This document shows positions 1 through 8,292 of a stretch of 64,000 nucleotides of DNA, one piece after another; positions within the stretch are counted from its first letter, which is position 1; each line of letters starts with the position of its first letter. Source of the stretch: Paracoccaceae bacterium (lineage in GTDB: Bacteria > Pseudomonadota > Alphaproteobacteria > Rhodobacterales > Rhodobacteraceae); the NCBI GenBank assembly GCA_020832655.1, contig JAFIEF010000005.1, positions 42,050 to 106,049 on the forward strand, given 5' to 3'. The translations under genes were made by a program, and so were the position numbers. A model generated the notes under the pieces. That model saw only the letters and a list, made by a program, of their open reading frames with translations, did no database searches and was not told where the DNA came from.

Positions 1-1
1 G

Positions 2-1312
2 GTGGAGGCACTGGAACACCACGCCGATGATACGATCAAGGCGCTTTACCTGCCCAAGCTGATTTCCGGCGAATGGACCGGCACCATGAACCTGACCGAA
101 CCGCAGGCAGGCAGCGATGTCGGTGCGCTGCGGACCAAGGCAGAGCCGCTGGAGGATGGCAGTTACGCGATTACGGGCCAGAAGATCTATATCAGCTGGG
201 GCGATCATGACATGACTGAAAATATCTGCCATCTGGTGCTGGCCCGCCTGCCCGATGCGCCAGAGGGCACGCGCGGCATCAGCCTGTTCATGGTGCCGAA
301 ATTTCTGCCCGATGAGAACGGCAATCCCGGCGCGCCGAACAGCCTGCGCGTGGTTTCACTGGAACACAAGATGGGGCTGCATGGCTCGCCCACTGCGGTG
401 ATGGAATATGACCGCGCCACAGGCTGGATGGTGGGGGCACCCAACAAGGGCATGGCGGCGATGTTCACCATGATGAACAATGCCCGCGTCGGTGTCGGCG
501 TGCAGGGCATCGGCGTGGCCGAAGGCGCCTATCAGCATGCGCTGGCCTATGCGCGAGAGCGCAGGCAGGGACGCACGCCGCTTAGCAGTGCGGGCGCGAT
601 CATCGAACATACCGATGTGCGCCGGATGCTGGCGATGATGAAGGCCGAAGTGTTTGCCATTCGCGCCATTGCGCTGGCCAACAGCGTGGCGATCGACATG
701 GCGCGCGCCACCGGGGCCGAGGACTGGGCCGCGCGCGCGGCCCTGCTGACGCCGATCACCAAGGCGCATGGCACTGATATCGGCATCGAGGTCGCCAGCG
801 CCGGCATTCAGGTGCATGGCGGCATGGGCTTCATCGAGGAAACGGGCGCCGCGCAATATCTGCGCGATGTGCGTGTCACGGCGATCTATGAAGGCACCAA
901 CGGCATTCAGGCGATGGATCTGGTGGGCCGCAAGATGATGGATGGCGGCGAGGCCGCGTTCCGCCTGCTGCAGGAAATCGAGGACGGGGCCGAGGCCGCC
1001 CGCGCCACCCTGCCCGATCTGGCCGAAGCGGTCTGGCAGGCCGCCGAATCGCTGCGCGAGGCCACGGAATGGCTGGTCGGGCAGGATATGACCAGCCGCA
1101 GCGCGGGGGCGGTGGCCTATCTGCGCGCCTTTGCCCGTGTTCTGGGGGGGCATTACCATCTGAAAGCCGCGCTGCATGGCGATGGCGCGCGCAAGGCGCT
1201 GGCGCAAATCTTCATCACCCGCATCCTGCCCGAACATGGCGCGCTTCTGGCTCAGACCCGCGCGGGGGCTGACGCGCTCTATGCGCTGTCTGACGACGAT
1301 CTGGCCGCATGA
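2..1312 (+). CDS. Acyl-CoA dehydrogenase, 5' end cut by window edge
   Basis: FAD-dependent alpha,beta-dehydrogenation of an acyl-CoA. The reading frame is already open at the first base, so the N-terminal domain (about 150 residues by comparison with family members near 590 residues) lies outside the window and the first visible GTG is not the true start. Visible are the middle-domain TEPQAGSD motif (residues 32-39 of the visible part), the helical C-terminal domain, and YEGTNGIQ with the likely catalytic Glu297. About 110 further residues match the C-terminal extension of long DmdC/FadE-like dehydrogenases. The substrate cannot be read from the sequence. Its stop overlaps the start of the downstream hydrolase (ATGA), so the two are co-translated. 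Confidence 0.93.
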   Translation: MEALEHHADDTIKALYLPKLISGEWTGTMNLTEPQAGSDVGALRTKAEPLEDGSYAITGQKIYISWGDHDMTENICHLVLARLPDAPEGTRGISLFMVPKFLPDENGNPGAPNSLRVVSLEHKMGLHGSPTAVMEYDRATGWMVGAPNKGMAAMFTMMNNARVGVGVQGIGVAEGAYQHALAYARERRQGRTPLSSAGAIIEHTDVRRMLAMMKAEVFAIRAIALANSVAIDMARATGAEDWAARAALLTPITKAHGTDIGIEVASAGIQVHGGMGFIEETGAAQYLRDVRVTAIYEGTNGIQAMDLVGRKMMDGGEAAFRLLQEIEDGAEAARATLPDLAEAVWQAAESLREATEWLVGQDMTSRSAGAVAYLRAFARVLGGHYHLKAALHGDGARKALAQIFITRILPEHGALLAQTRAGADALYALSDDDLAA

Positions 1313-2355
1313 TGGATGGATCGGATACAAACGCAGCGCTGCGCTACCCGTTCCCCGACCCGCCCGCCGAAGGGCAGGTGCAACGCGTGGCCGAAGGCGT
1401 GTTCTGGGCACGCCTGCCGCTGCCGATGGCGCTGGATCATGTGAATGTCTACATCCTTGATGATGGCGATGGCTGGACGGTCTTTGACACGGGCTTCGCC
1501 ACCGGGCGCAGCCGCGCGATCTGGGCCACACTGCTGGACGGGCCGCTGGCGGGCAAGCCCGTCACCACTGTCATTGCCAGCCACCACCACCCCGACCATA
1601 TCGGGCTGGCGGGCTGGTTTCAGGACCAGGGCGCAAGCCTGTGGACCAGCCGCACAGCCTGGCTGTTTGCGCGCATGCTGACACTGGACGCGCAGGACCG
1701 CCCCTTGCCCGAAACGCTGGAATTCTGGCGCCGCGCGGGGATGGACCCGGCGATATTGCGACAGCGTGCCAATGAACGCCCCTTCAATTTCTGCGATGTG
1801 GTGGCCCCCATGCCGCTGGGCTTCACCCGGCTGTCCGAAGGCCAGACCCTGCGCATGGGCGGGCGCGACTGGGTTGTGCGGCTTGGGCAGGGGCATGCCC
1901 CCGATCAGGTAACGCTGTGGTCGCAAAGCTGCAATCTGGTGCTGGGCGCAGATCAGCTGCTGCCCGGCATCTCGCCCAATCTCGGCGTCTATGCCACCGA
2001 ACCAGAGGCTGACCCGGTCGCAGAATGGCTGGAAAGCTGCGCGCGGCTGCAAGGCTTTGCGCGCGCCGACCATCTGGTCCTGCCGGGGCACAAGCTGCCC
2101 TTCACCGGGCTGCCCTTCCGGCTGAAACAGAAGATCGACAATCATCACGGCGCGCTGGAACAGCTGCACCAGCATCTGGCCAGCCCGCGCCGCGCGGGCG
2201 AATGCTTTGCGCCGCTCTTCAAGCGCCAGATAACCGATGGCACCTATGGGCTGGCGCTGGTCGAGGCGGTGGCGCATCTCAACCATCTTTGCGCAACCGG
2301 GCAGGCCCGGCGCTGGCAAGGCGAGGATGGCATCTATCTGTGGCAGGCGCTGTAA
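1309..2355 (+). CDS. Metallo-beta-lactamase-fold hydrolase
   Basis: A 348-residue cytoplasmic metal-dependent hydrolase. The zinc-binding HxHxDH signature is H92-H-H-P-D-H97, followed by further metal-site candidates in GADQLLP and LPGHKLPF. The length and the C-terminal helical extension resemble the glyoxalase-II/LACTB2-like branch, which hydrolyses thioesters or other esters. The 4-base overlap with the acyl-CoA dehydrogenase upstream suggests a role in acyl-CoA metabolism, for example clearing a dead-end thioester; that is inference. No signal peptide is visible. Confidence 0.88.
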   Translation: MMDGSDTNAALRYPFPDPPAEGQVQRVAEGVFWARLPLPMALDHVNVYILDDGDGWTVFDTGFATGRSRAIWATLLDGPLAGKPVTTVIASHHHPDHIGLAGWFQDQGASLWTSRTAWLFARMLTLDAQDRPLPETLEFWRRAGMDPAILRQRANERPFNFCDVVAPMPLGFTRLSEGQTLRMGGRDWVVRLGQGHAPDQVTLWSQSCNLVLGADQLLPGISPNLGVYATEPEADPVAEWLESCARLQGFARADHLVLPGHKLPFTGLPFRLKQKIDNHHGALEQLHQHLASPRRAGECFAPLFKRQITDGTYGLALVEAVAHLNHLCATGQARRWQGEDGIYLWQAL

Positions 2356-2400
2356 GGTTATCTCCGATCAACCTGCGCCAGATGAAAGCCTCATCCGTCC

Positions 2401-2454
2401 GGGCTTCATCTTGCCCAAAATACTCTCGCCGAAGGCACGGGCCGCAAGGCCCGT
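2401..2454 (-). repeat. Intergenic repeat, copy 1
   Basis: Read on the minus strand this is a 7-bp-stem hairpin (ACGGGCC, loop, GGCCCGT at 2437-2454) followed by GAGTATTTT-GGG-CAAGATGAA at 2405-2424. The same layout occurs at 4873-4925 and 58411-58471, both on the plus strand. This copy lies between the ends of two convergent genes. Confidence 0.7.
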
Positions 2455-2555
2455 CACCCTGTCCGACGTGCCAGCGCAATGCAGCCAGCGCCTGCCCAAG
2501 CAGCAATGCAGCCAACTGCTCAAGCCTGGTCGAGTGTCACTATTGGGCGTAGCCG

Positions 2556-3728
2556 CTATTGCAGATCGCCAAAGGCGCGTTGAAGCCGCGCCACCGCGTC
2601 CTTGATCACCGCGCGCGGGGCACCCAGATTGAAGCGCAGATACTGCGTGCCGCCCGTGCCGAAGGTGGGGCCATGATTGACCGCGATCTGCGCGTCGCGC
2701 TCTACCCGTGCTGTGAATTCGCCCGGATCCATCCCCGTGCCGGAAAAATCCACCCAGGCCAGATATGTCGCCTGCAAGGGCATCGAGGCCAGCCCCGGTA
2801 TCGCATTCACGCCTGCATCAAAGATACGGCGGTTTTCATCCAGATAGGCGCAAAGCGCATCCACCCATTCGGCCCCTTGCGGCGAATAGGCCGCTGTGAC
2901 GGCATGCAGCCCGAAGGAATTGGGCGAAATGCCCAGCGCCATCAGCGTGGCCGCGAAATTGCGCCGAAGCGCAGGGTCAGCGATGATGACATTGCCGCAA
3001 TGCGTGCCTGCAAGGTTGAAGGTCTTGGAGGCCGCGGTCAGCATAACCAGCCGATCAGCAATATCAGGCGCGGCCAGCGGCATGGCGATGTGCTTCTGCC
3101 CCGGCATGGTCAGATCATGGTGGATCTCGTCCGACACCAGCAGCAAATCATGACGCACGCAGAAATCCGCCAGCGCGCGCAATTCCTGCGCGCTCCAGAC
3201 CCGGCCACCGGGATTATGCGGCGAGCACAGGATTACCATCCGCTCTGATCCATCGAGCATGGCAGCGGCGGCTTCCAGATCCATCTGATACTGCCCGTCG
3301 ACCAGCGCCAGCGGGCATTCCACCACGCGCCGCCCGGCGGCGTGGATGGTGCGGGCAAAGGCATGATAGACCGGCGTGAACAGCACCACCCCGTCGTCGG
3401 GCTGTGTCCATGTGTGCAGGCACAGCCCGACCGCATTGACCAGCCCGTGGGTGGTGAAGATATGCTCTGGCGCGACCTGCCAGCCGTGGCGATGTTCCAT
3501 CCACCAGCAGATCGCCGCGCGATACGCCGCGTCATCGCCGAAATAGCCATAGACGCCATGCTCCACCGCACGGGCCAGCGCGTCCTGCACGCAGTCGGGG
3601 GCGGCGAAATCGGTATCCGCCACCCACATCGCAATGCCGTCCTGTGGCGCCACACCATAGCGATCCTGCATCATGTCCCATTTCATGGAGTGCGTGCCGC
3701 GCCGGTCGATGATCTGGTCAAAATTCAT
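2556..3728 (-). CDS. MalY/PatB-type C-S lyase (PLP aminotransferase fold I)
   Basis: A 390-residue pyridoxal-phosphate enzyme of the MalY/PatB family, which splits cystathionine or cysteine conjugates into a thiol, pyruvate and ammonia. Seen: the N-terminal RGTHSMKWD typical of the family, SPHNPGGRVW in the cofactor domain, SDEIHHDL with the cofactor-contacting Asp, and TAASKTFNLAG with the Schiff-base Lys235. The start at 3728 is chosen because family homology begins at MNFDQ and AAAGGGGCAG precedes it; the frame stays open further upstream but into the def region. It is divergent from def with a 100-base gap. The natural substrate is not determinable here. Confidence 0.9.
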   Translation of the reverse strand: MNFDQIIDRRGTHSMKWDMMQDRYGVAPQDGIAMWVADTDFAAPDCVQDALARAVEHGVYGYFGDDAAYRAAICWWMEHRHGWQVAPEHIFTTHGLVNAVGLCLHTWTQPDDGVVLFTPVYHAFARTIHAAGRRVVECPLALVDGQYQMDLEAAAAMLDGSERMVILCSPHNPGGRVWSAQELRALADFCVRHDLLLVSDEIHHDLTMPGQKHIAMPLAAPDIADRLVMLTAASKTFNLAGTHCGNVIIADPALRRNFAATLMALGISPNSFGLHAVTAAYSPQGAEWVDALCAYLDENRRIFDAGVNAIPGLASMPLQATYLAWVDFSGTGMDPGEFTARVERDAQIAVNHGPTFGTGGTQYLRFNLGAPRAVIKDAVARLQRAFGDLQ

Positions 3729-3828
3729 CTCTGCCCCTTTCTGTTCGCGCCAAGCTGCCGCGCGCTTGGCGCTTGTGCAAGGGCAAAAGCCATTGAATGG
3801 CGCGCAGGCTTGGCTTACATCGCCTCGC

Positions 3829-4350
3829 ATGAGCATTCGTCCGATCCTGATCCATCCTGACCCACGGCTGAAAAAGCTGTGCCCGCCCGTGGCCGAAATC
3901 ACGCCCGAAATCGGCAGGCTGGCCGAGGATATGCTGGAAACCATGTATGATGCCCCCGGCGTCGGGCTGGCCGCGCCGCAAGTGGGGGTGCTGGCGCGGC
4001 TGTTCGTGATGGATTGCGTGAAGGAAGAAGGCGAAAGCCCCCGCCCGATGGTGCTGATCAACCCCGAAATCATCACCACCTCGGAAGACACCAACACCTA
4101 TGAGGAAGGCTGCCTGTCGATCCCCGAACACTATGGCGAAGTCACCCGCCCCAGGCGCGTGACCATGCGCTGGCTGGGGCTGGACGGCAAGACGCATGAG
4201 CAAGAGTTTGACGGGCTTTGGGCGACCTGCGCCCAGCATGAGCTGGACCATCTGAACGGCAAGCTGTTCATCGACCATCTGGGCGCGATCAAGCGCAGCA
4301 TGATCACCCGCAAGATGGTCAAGCTGAAGCGCGAACGCGCGCGCGGGTAG
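3829..4350 (+). CDS. def: Peptide deformylase
   Basis: Removes the N-formyl group from nascent proteins at the ribosome. The protein is 173 residues, normal for the family, with all three motifs intact: GVGLAAPQ (44-51), EGCLS (93-97, metal ligand Cys95) and HELDH (137-141, ligands His137 and His141, catalytic Glu138). The start at 3829 gives the usual MSIRPILIHPDPRL N-terminus; an in-frame start 52 codons upstream would add unrelated sequence. A deformylase-like paralogue and fmt follow on the same strand, the usual def-fmt association for formyl-methionine turnover. Confidence 0.97.
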   Translation: MSIRPILIHPDPRLKKLCPPVAEITPEIGRLAEDMLETMYDAPGVGLAAPQVGVLARLFVMDCVKEEGESPRPMVLINPEIITTSEDTNTYEEGCLSIPEHYGEVTRPRRVTMRWLGLDGKTHEQEFDGLWATCAQHELDHLNGKLFIDHLGAIKRSMITRKMVKLKRERARG

Positions 4351-4354
4351 CGCC

Positions 4355-4852
4355 TTGGCCATCCGCCGCTGCATCCCCTGGCCCGACAAGCGCCTGCGCC
4401 AGCGCGCCGCCCCGGTGGACGCCATCAGCGATGAGATCCGCGCGATCTGGGCCGATATGATCGACACGATGGAAGCCATGCCCGGTGTCGGCCTTGCCGC
4501 GCCGCAGATCGGGGTGATGCTGCAACTGGCGGTGGTGGATGCGTCCGAGGGGCGCGGGCAGGTGGTGCGCATGGCCAACCCCGAAATCCTGCATGCCAGC
4601 GGTCAGATGCGCGCCCATGACGAGGCCAGCCCCAACCTGCCCGGTATCTGGGCGCGGATCGAGCGCCCTCGGGCCGTGACGGTGCGATTTCTGAGTGACG
4701 CGGGCGCGATGCAAGAGCGCGATTTCGTGGGGCTATGGGCGACCTCGGTGCAGCATCAGATCGACCATTTGCAGGGGCGGATGTATTTTGACCATCTGTC
4801 AAGAATGAAACGCGACATGCTTTTGCGGCGCGCGCGAAAGGCGGCGTCGTGA
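4355..4852 (+). CDS. Degenerate peptide deformylase paralogue
   Basis: A 165-residue protein colinear with the deformylase just upstream, with the same GVGLAAPQ motif at 44-51. The catalytic motifs are altered. EGCLS is replaced by EASPN, so the metal-binding Cys aligns with Ser92, and HELDH is HQIDH (134-138), so the catalytic Glu is Gln135. A standard Fe/Zn deformylase activity is therefore unlikely. The start is a TTG four bases after the def stop, giving MAIRRCIPWPDKRLRQ, which matches the family N-terminus; no ATG fits. The frame is intact over its whole length, so it seems to be a maintained protein and not a decaying duplicate. Its role is unknown; regulatory or substrate-binding functions are possible. 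Confidence 0.85.
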   Translation: MAIRRCIPWPDKRLRQRAAPVDAISDEIRAIWADMIDTMEAMPGVGLAAPQIGVMLQLAVVDASEGRGQVVRMANPEILHASGQMRAHDEASPNLPGIWARIERPRAVTVRFLSDAGAMQERDFVGLWATSVQHQIDHLQGRMYFDHLSRMKRDMLLRRARKAAS

Positions 4853-4872
4853 AGGGCGCTGCCGGAGGGCAA

Positions 4873-4925
4873 GCGAGGGGCCAGCCCCTCGCGCTCCCCG
4901 GAGTATTTGTTGCAAGATGAAAGGG
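4873..4925 (+). repeat. Intergenic repeat, copy 2
   Basis: A hairpin (GCGAGGGG at 4873-4880, loop, CCCCTCGC at 4885-4892) is followed by GGAGTATTTGTTG and CAAGATGAAAGGG (4900-4925). The terminal AAAGGG lies just upstream of the fmt start and could act as its ribosome binding site or upstream context. Confidence 0.7.
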
Positions 4926-4933
4926 TATCGAGG

Positions 4934-5842
4934 ATGAAGGTGATCTTCATGGGCACGCCCGATTTCTCGGTCCCCGCGCTTGACGCGGTTCACGCCGCAT
5001 ATCAGGTCGTCTGTGTCTATACCCAGCCCCCCCGCCCGGCCGGTCGCGGCAAGCAGCCGCGCCTGACCCCGGTGCATGCCCGCGCCGAGGCGCTGGGCCT
5101 GCCCGTGCGTCACCCCGACAGCCTGAATGGGGCCGAAGCCCAGCTTGATTTTGCCAGCCTTGGGGCCGATGTCGCGGTGGTGGTGGCCTATGGGCTGATC
5201 CTGCCGCAGCCGGTGCTGGATGCGCCGCGCCTTGGCTGCCTGAACATCCATGCCAGCCTGCTGCCGCGCTGGCGCGGGGCGGCCCCGATCCAGCGCGCGA
5301 TCATGGCCGGTGACGCCGAAACCGGCATCTGCATCATGCAGATGGGGGCGGGGCTGGACACTGGCCCGGTGCTGCTGCGCGCGAAGACCCCGATCTCTGA
5401 CACGGATACTGCCGCCAGCCTGCATGACCGGCTGGCCGCGATGGGGGCGGAACTGGTGGTGCAGGCGCTGGCGCGACTGCCCGAACTGGTGCCAGAGCCG
5501 CAGCCTGATCAAGGCGTCAGCTATGCCGCCAAGATCGACAAGGCCGAGGCACGCATCGACTGGACGCAGCCCGCAGAGAGTGTCGCGCGCCGGATCCGCG
5601 CGCTCTCGCCCTTTCCCGGCGCGTGGTGCGACAGTTCCATAGGTCGGCTGAAGCTGCTGAATGCGCGCGCGGTGGATGGGCAGGGCGTGCCCGGTCAGGT
5701 GCTGGAGGGCGGGCTGATTGTCGCCTGTGGCACGGGCGCTGTGCAGATCACCGAGTTACAACGCGAAGGCAAGCGCGCCATGTCAGATGGAGATTTCCTG
5801 CGCGGGCTGGCGGGCACGGGCACTGTGCTAAAGCTGTCGTAG
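4934..5842 (+). CDS. fmt: Methionyl-tRNA formyltransferase
   Basis: Transfers a formyl group from 10-formyl-tetrahydrofolate to initiator Met-tRNA. The 302-residue protein has the N-terminal Rossmann-like domain starting [16 protein letters not shown], catalytic Asn104 and His106 with the SLLPRWRG loop (108-115), catalytic Asp142 in [10 protein letters not shown], and the C-terminal OB-fold tRNA-binding domain. The start at 4934 is the ATG that gives the conserved N-terminus; an upstream in-frame TTG at 4907 falls inside the intergenic repeat. It follows def and its paralogue on the same strand. Confidence 0.97.
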   Translation: MKVIFMGTPDFSVPALDAVHAAYQVVCVYTQPPRPAGRGKQPRLTPVHARAEALGLPVRHPDSLNGAEAQLDFASLGADVAVVVAYGLILPQPVLDAPRLGCLNIHASLLPRWRGAAPIQRAIMAGDAETGICIMQMGAGLDTGPVLLRAKTPISDTDTAASLHDRLAAMGAELVVQALARLPELVPEPQPDQGVSYAAKIDKAEARIDWTQPAESVARRIRALSPFPGAWCDSSIGRLKLLNARAVDGQGVPGQVLEGGLIVACGTGAVQITELQREGKRAMSDGDFLRGLAGTGTVLKLS

Positions 5843-6445
5843 CGGCATCCGCCGGCCCAGCGCATTCAGGCCGAAGGCAAACACGGCAAAGGCCGCCAGC
5901 AGCCCGGTGACATTCAGCACCAGCGCGCCCAGGCCCAGCTCTGCCGCATTGATGAAGGGATAGGGATACCAGCCGCTCAGCGCCCCGCGCAGCAGCGCAT
6001 AGACGGCATAGCCCGCAGGCCAGATCAGCCAGAAAAGCGGACGTCCGCCGCGCGGGGGAATGCGGGCGGTTTCCGTCAGCCAGAACCAGGCCATCAGCGC
6101 GGGCAGGATGGTGTGAAAGGCGTGATCGGTCCACCATGCCAGCCCGGCGAAGTTGTAAAGATGCGCCAGCAGCAGGTGATAGACCAGCCCCACCATGATC
6201 ATCGACATTGTCAGCATGCTCATCCAGCCGAAGGCGGCGCGCTGCCCGCTCGCGGCGATCCACAGCATGGTCGCGGCCATCAGCGCATTGGTCAGGATGG
6301 TGAAGAACCCTGCCAAGGCCCAGATCACCGCTATAGCGCCCATGTTCCAGCGCGCCATGTTCAGGCCAATCTGCGCCCCCAGCGCCGCCACCCCCAGCGC
6401 GCCGATGACACCGGCCACCACACGATATTTCGGATCGATCGGCAT
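5828..6445 (-). CDS. Pr6Pr-family integral membrane protein
   Basis: A 205-residue, very hydrophobic protein with about six membrane-spanning segments. It resembles the bacterial Pr6Pr/FAR-17a-like membrane family (FFTILTN after the second helix, [12 protein letters not shown], and a YPYPFIN segment near the end). No enzymatic residues can be assigned and the function is unknown. The start at 6445 gives [12 protein letters not shown], just before the first helix. Its 3' end overlaps the 3' end of fmt by 15 bases on the opposite strand. Confidence 0.75.
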   Translation of the reverse strand: MPIDPKYRVVAGVIGALGVAALGAQIGLNMARWNMGAIAVIWALAGFFTILTNALMAATMLWIAASGQRAAFGWMSMLTMSMIMVGLVYHLLLAHLYNFAGLAWWTDHAFHTILPALMAWFWLTETARIPPRGGRPLFWLIWPAGYAVYALLRGALSGWYPYPFINAAELGLGALVLNVTGLLAAFAVFAFGLNALGRRMPLRQL

Positions 6446-6519
6446 CTGTCTGTCCCTTCCTGCCCGCACCGCCAGAAAACACTTGTCGCAGCCCGGCCAC
6501 CACGGCAAGGCTATGCCGC

Positions 6520-7230
6520 ATGAACTGGCGCGATCAAGGCATATTGCTGGGCGTGCGCCCGCTGGGCGAGGCAACTGCGCTGGCAGAGGTGTTCACCGCG
6601 CTGCATGGGCGCCATATGGGCGCGATCAGGGGCGGTGCCTCGCGCAGGATGGCGCCGGTGCTCCAAGCAGGCGCGCAGTTGGACATAAGCGCCCGCGCAA
6701 GGCTGGAACAGCATATGGCCAGCTTCACGGTAGAGCTGATCCGCGCCCGCGCAGCACCGCTGATGCAGGACCGTCTGGCATTGCTGGCGCTGGGGTCGGT
6801 CTGCGCGCTGTGCCGCTTTGCCCTGCCTGAACGCGCGCCCTATCCGGGGCTGTATGCCGCGACATGCGCATTGCTGGACGCGCTGGGCCAGCCGGGCTGG
6901 CTGCGCGACTATGCGCAGTGGGAATTGCGCCTGCTTGACGAAACCGGCTTCGGGCTGGATTTGCAGCAATGCGCCGTGACAGGGGCACTAAGCGGGCTGG
7001 CCTATGTCAGCCCCCGCACGGGCCGCGCCGTCACGGCCCAGGGCGCAGACGGTTATGCCGCGCGCCTGCTGCCGCTGCCTGCTGCGCTGCTGGAAGGGCA
7101 CGCAATGGACAGGGATGATCTGCGCGCAGCCCTTGGGCTAAGCGGGCATTTCCTGCATGGCTGGCTTGCGCACAGCATCGGCAAGCCCCTGCCCGCAGCC
7201 CGCGCGCGGCTGCTGGACGCGCTGGGCTGA
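6520..7230 (+). CDS. recO: DNA repair protein RecO
   Basis: Recombination mediator that helps load RecA onto SSB-coated DNA in the RecFOR pathway. The 236-residue protein starts MNWRDQGILLGVRPLGE, the conserved N-terminal OB-fold opening, followed by the helical RecO C-terminal region. Alphaproteobacterial RecO usually lacks the zinc-finger cysteines, and only scattered cysteines are seen here. It is divergent from the Pr6Pr-like gene and its stop is 10 bases from the convergent fabD stop. Confidence 0.92.
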   Translation: MNWRDQGILLGVRPLGEATALAEVFTALHGRHMGAIRGGASRRMAPVLQAGAQLDISARARLEQHMASFTVELIRARAAPLMQDRLALLALGSVCALCRFALPERAPYPGLYAATCALLDALGQPGWLRDYAQWELRLLDETGFGLDLQQCAVTGALSGLAYVSPRTGRAVTAQGADGYAARLLPLPAALLEGHAMDRDDLRAALGLSGHFLHGWLAHSIGKPLPAARARLLDALG

Positions 7231-7240
7231 GCGCGCTGCC

Positions 7241-8170
7241 TTATCCCTTCTGCGCGGCAACATCCTCGGGCGTGCCGAAATTGCGCGTCTCGGCGCCCCT
7301 GATGCAGCGCTTGATCATGCCCGACAGCGCCTTGCCTGCACCGATTTCCCAGAACTCGCTCACACCCTGATCGCCCATCCAGACGACCGATTCGCGCCAG
7401 CGCACCGAACCTGTCACCTGTTCGACCAACAGCTTGCGGATGGTTTCCGGGTCGCTGACGGCCTCGGCGCGGATATTGGCGACCAGCGGCACGGCAGGGG
7501 CGTTCAGCGTGACATCGGCCAGCGCTTCGGCCATGCGCTCGGCGGCGGGCTGCATCAGCGCACAATGGAACGGGGCAGAGACCGGCAAGAGCATCGCGCG
7601 CCGCGCGCCGCGGGTCTTGGCAATCTCTACCGCACGCTCGACCGCCGCCTTGTGGCCCGACACCACCACCTGGGCGGGGTCATTGTCATTGGCGGCCTGA
7701 CAGATTTCACCCTGGGCGGCCTCTTGCGCGACCTCGGCGGCAGTGGCGAAATCCAGCCCCAGAAGGGCCGCCATCGCGCCCTGACCCACTGGCACGGCCT
7801 GTTGCATCGCCGCGCCCCGAATGCGCAACAGCCGCGCGGCATCGGCAATCGCCAGCGCACCGCTGGCGGCCAGCGCTGAATATTCGCCCAGCGAATGCCC
7901 CGCGACAAAGGCGGCATCGGTGATCTGGACGCCTTCGGCTTCCAGCGCGCGGAAAGCTGCCAGCGAGGTCGCCATCAGCGCGGGCTGGGCATTGGCGGTC
8001 AGGGTCAGATCGGCAATATCGCCATCCCAGATCAGGGACGACAGCTTTTCGCCCAGCGCCGCGTCAACTTCGTCAAATACGGCCTTTGCGGCGGGATAGC
8101 TTGCGGCCAGCGCCTGCCCCATGCCGATGGTTTGCGCCCCTTGCCCCGGAAATACGAATGCGCGGCTCAT
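7241..8170 (-). CDS. fabD: Malonyl-CoA:ACP transacylase
   Basis: Loads malonyl groups from CoA onto acyl carrier protein for fatty acid synthesis. The 309-residue protein has the N-terminal FVFPGQGAQ, the nucleophile elbow GHSLGEY (91-97, Ser93) and APFHCALM with the active-site His. The start at 8170 (MSRAFVFPGQG) is preferred over an ATG five codons upstream because the family begins right before the FVFPGQG strand. No other fab gene is in the window. Confidence 0.96.
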   Translation of the reverse strand: MSRAFVFPGQGAQTIGMGQALAASYPAAKAVFDEVDAALGEKLSSLIWDGDIADLTLTANAQPALMATSLAAFRALEAEGVQITDAAFVAGHSLGEYSALAASGALAIADAARLLRIRGAAMQQAVPVGQGAMAALLGLDFATAAEVAQEAAQGEICQAANDNDPAQVVVSGHKAAVERAVEIAKTRGARRAMLLPVSAPFHCALMQPAAERMAEALADVTLNAPAVPLVANIRAEAVSDPETIRKLLVEQVTGSVRWRESVVWMGDQGVSEFWEIGAGKALSGMIKRCIRGAETRNFGTPEDVAAQKG

Positions 8171-8292
8171 CTTCCCCTCCCACATGTTAAGTTGCTTTCA
8201 GATGCCGCAAAGCGGCGGCAAAGGCAAGGCACAGGCATGGTGTAGCAATGGGCGCAACGATGCACGCGCGCGCCGGTTTCCAGTAGCTGCGA

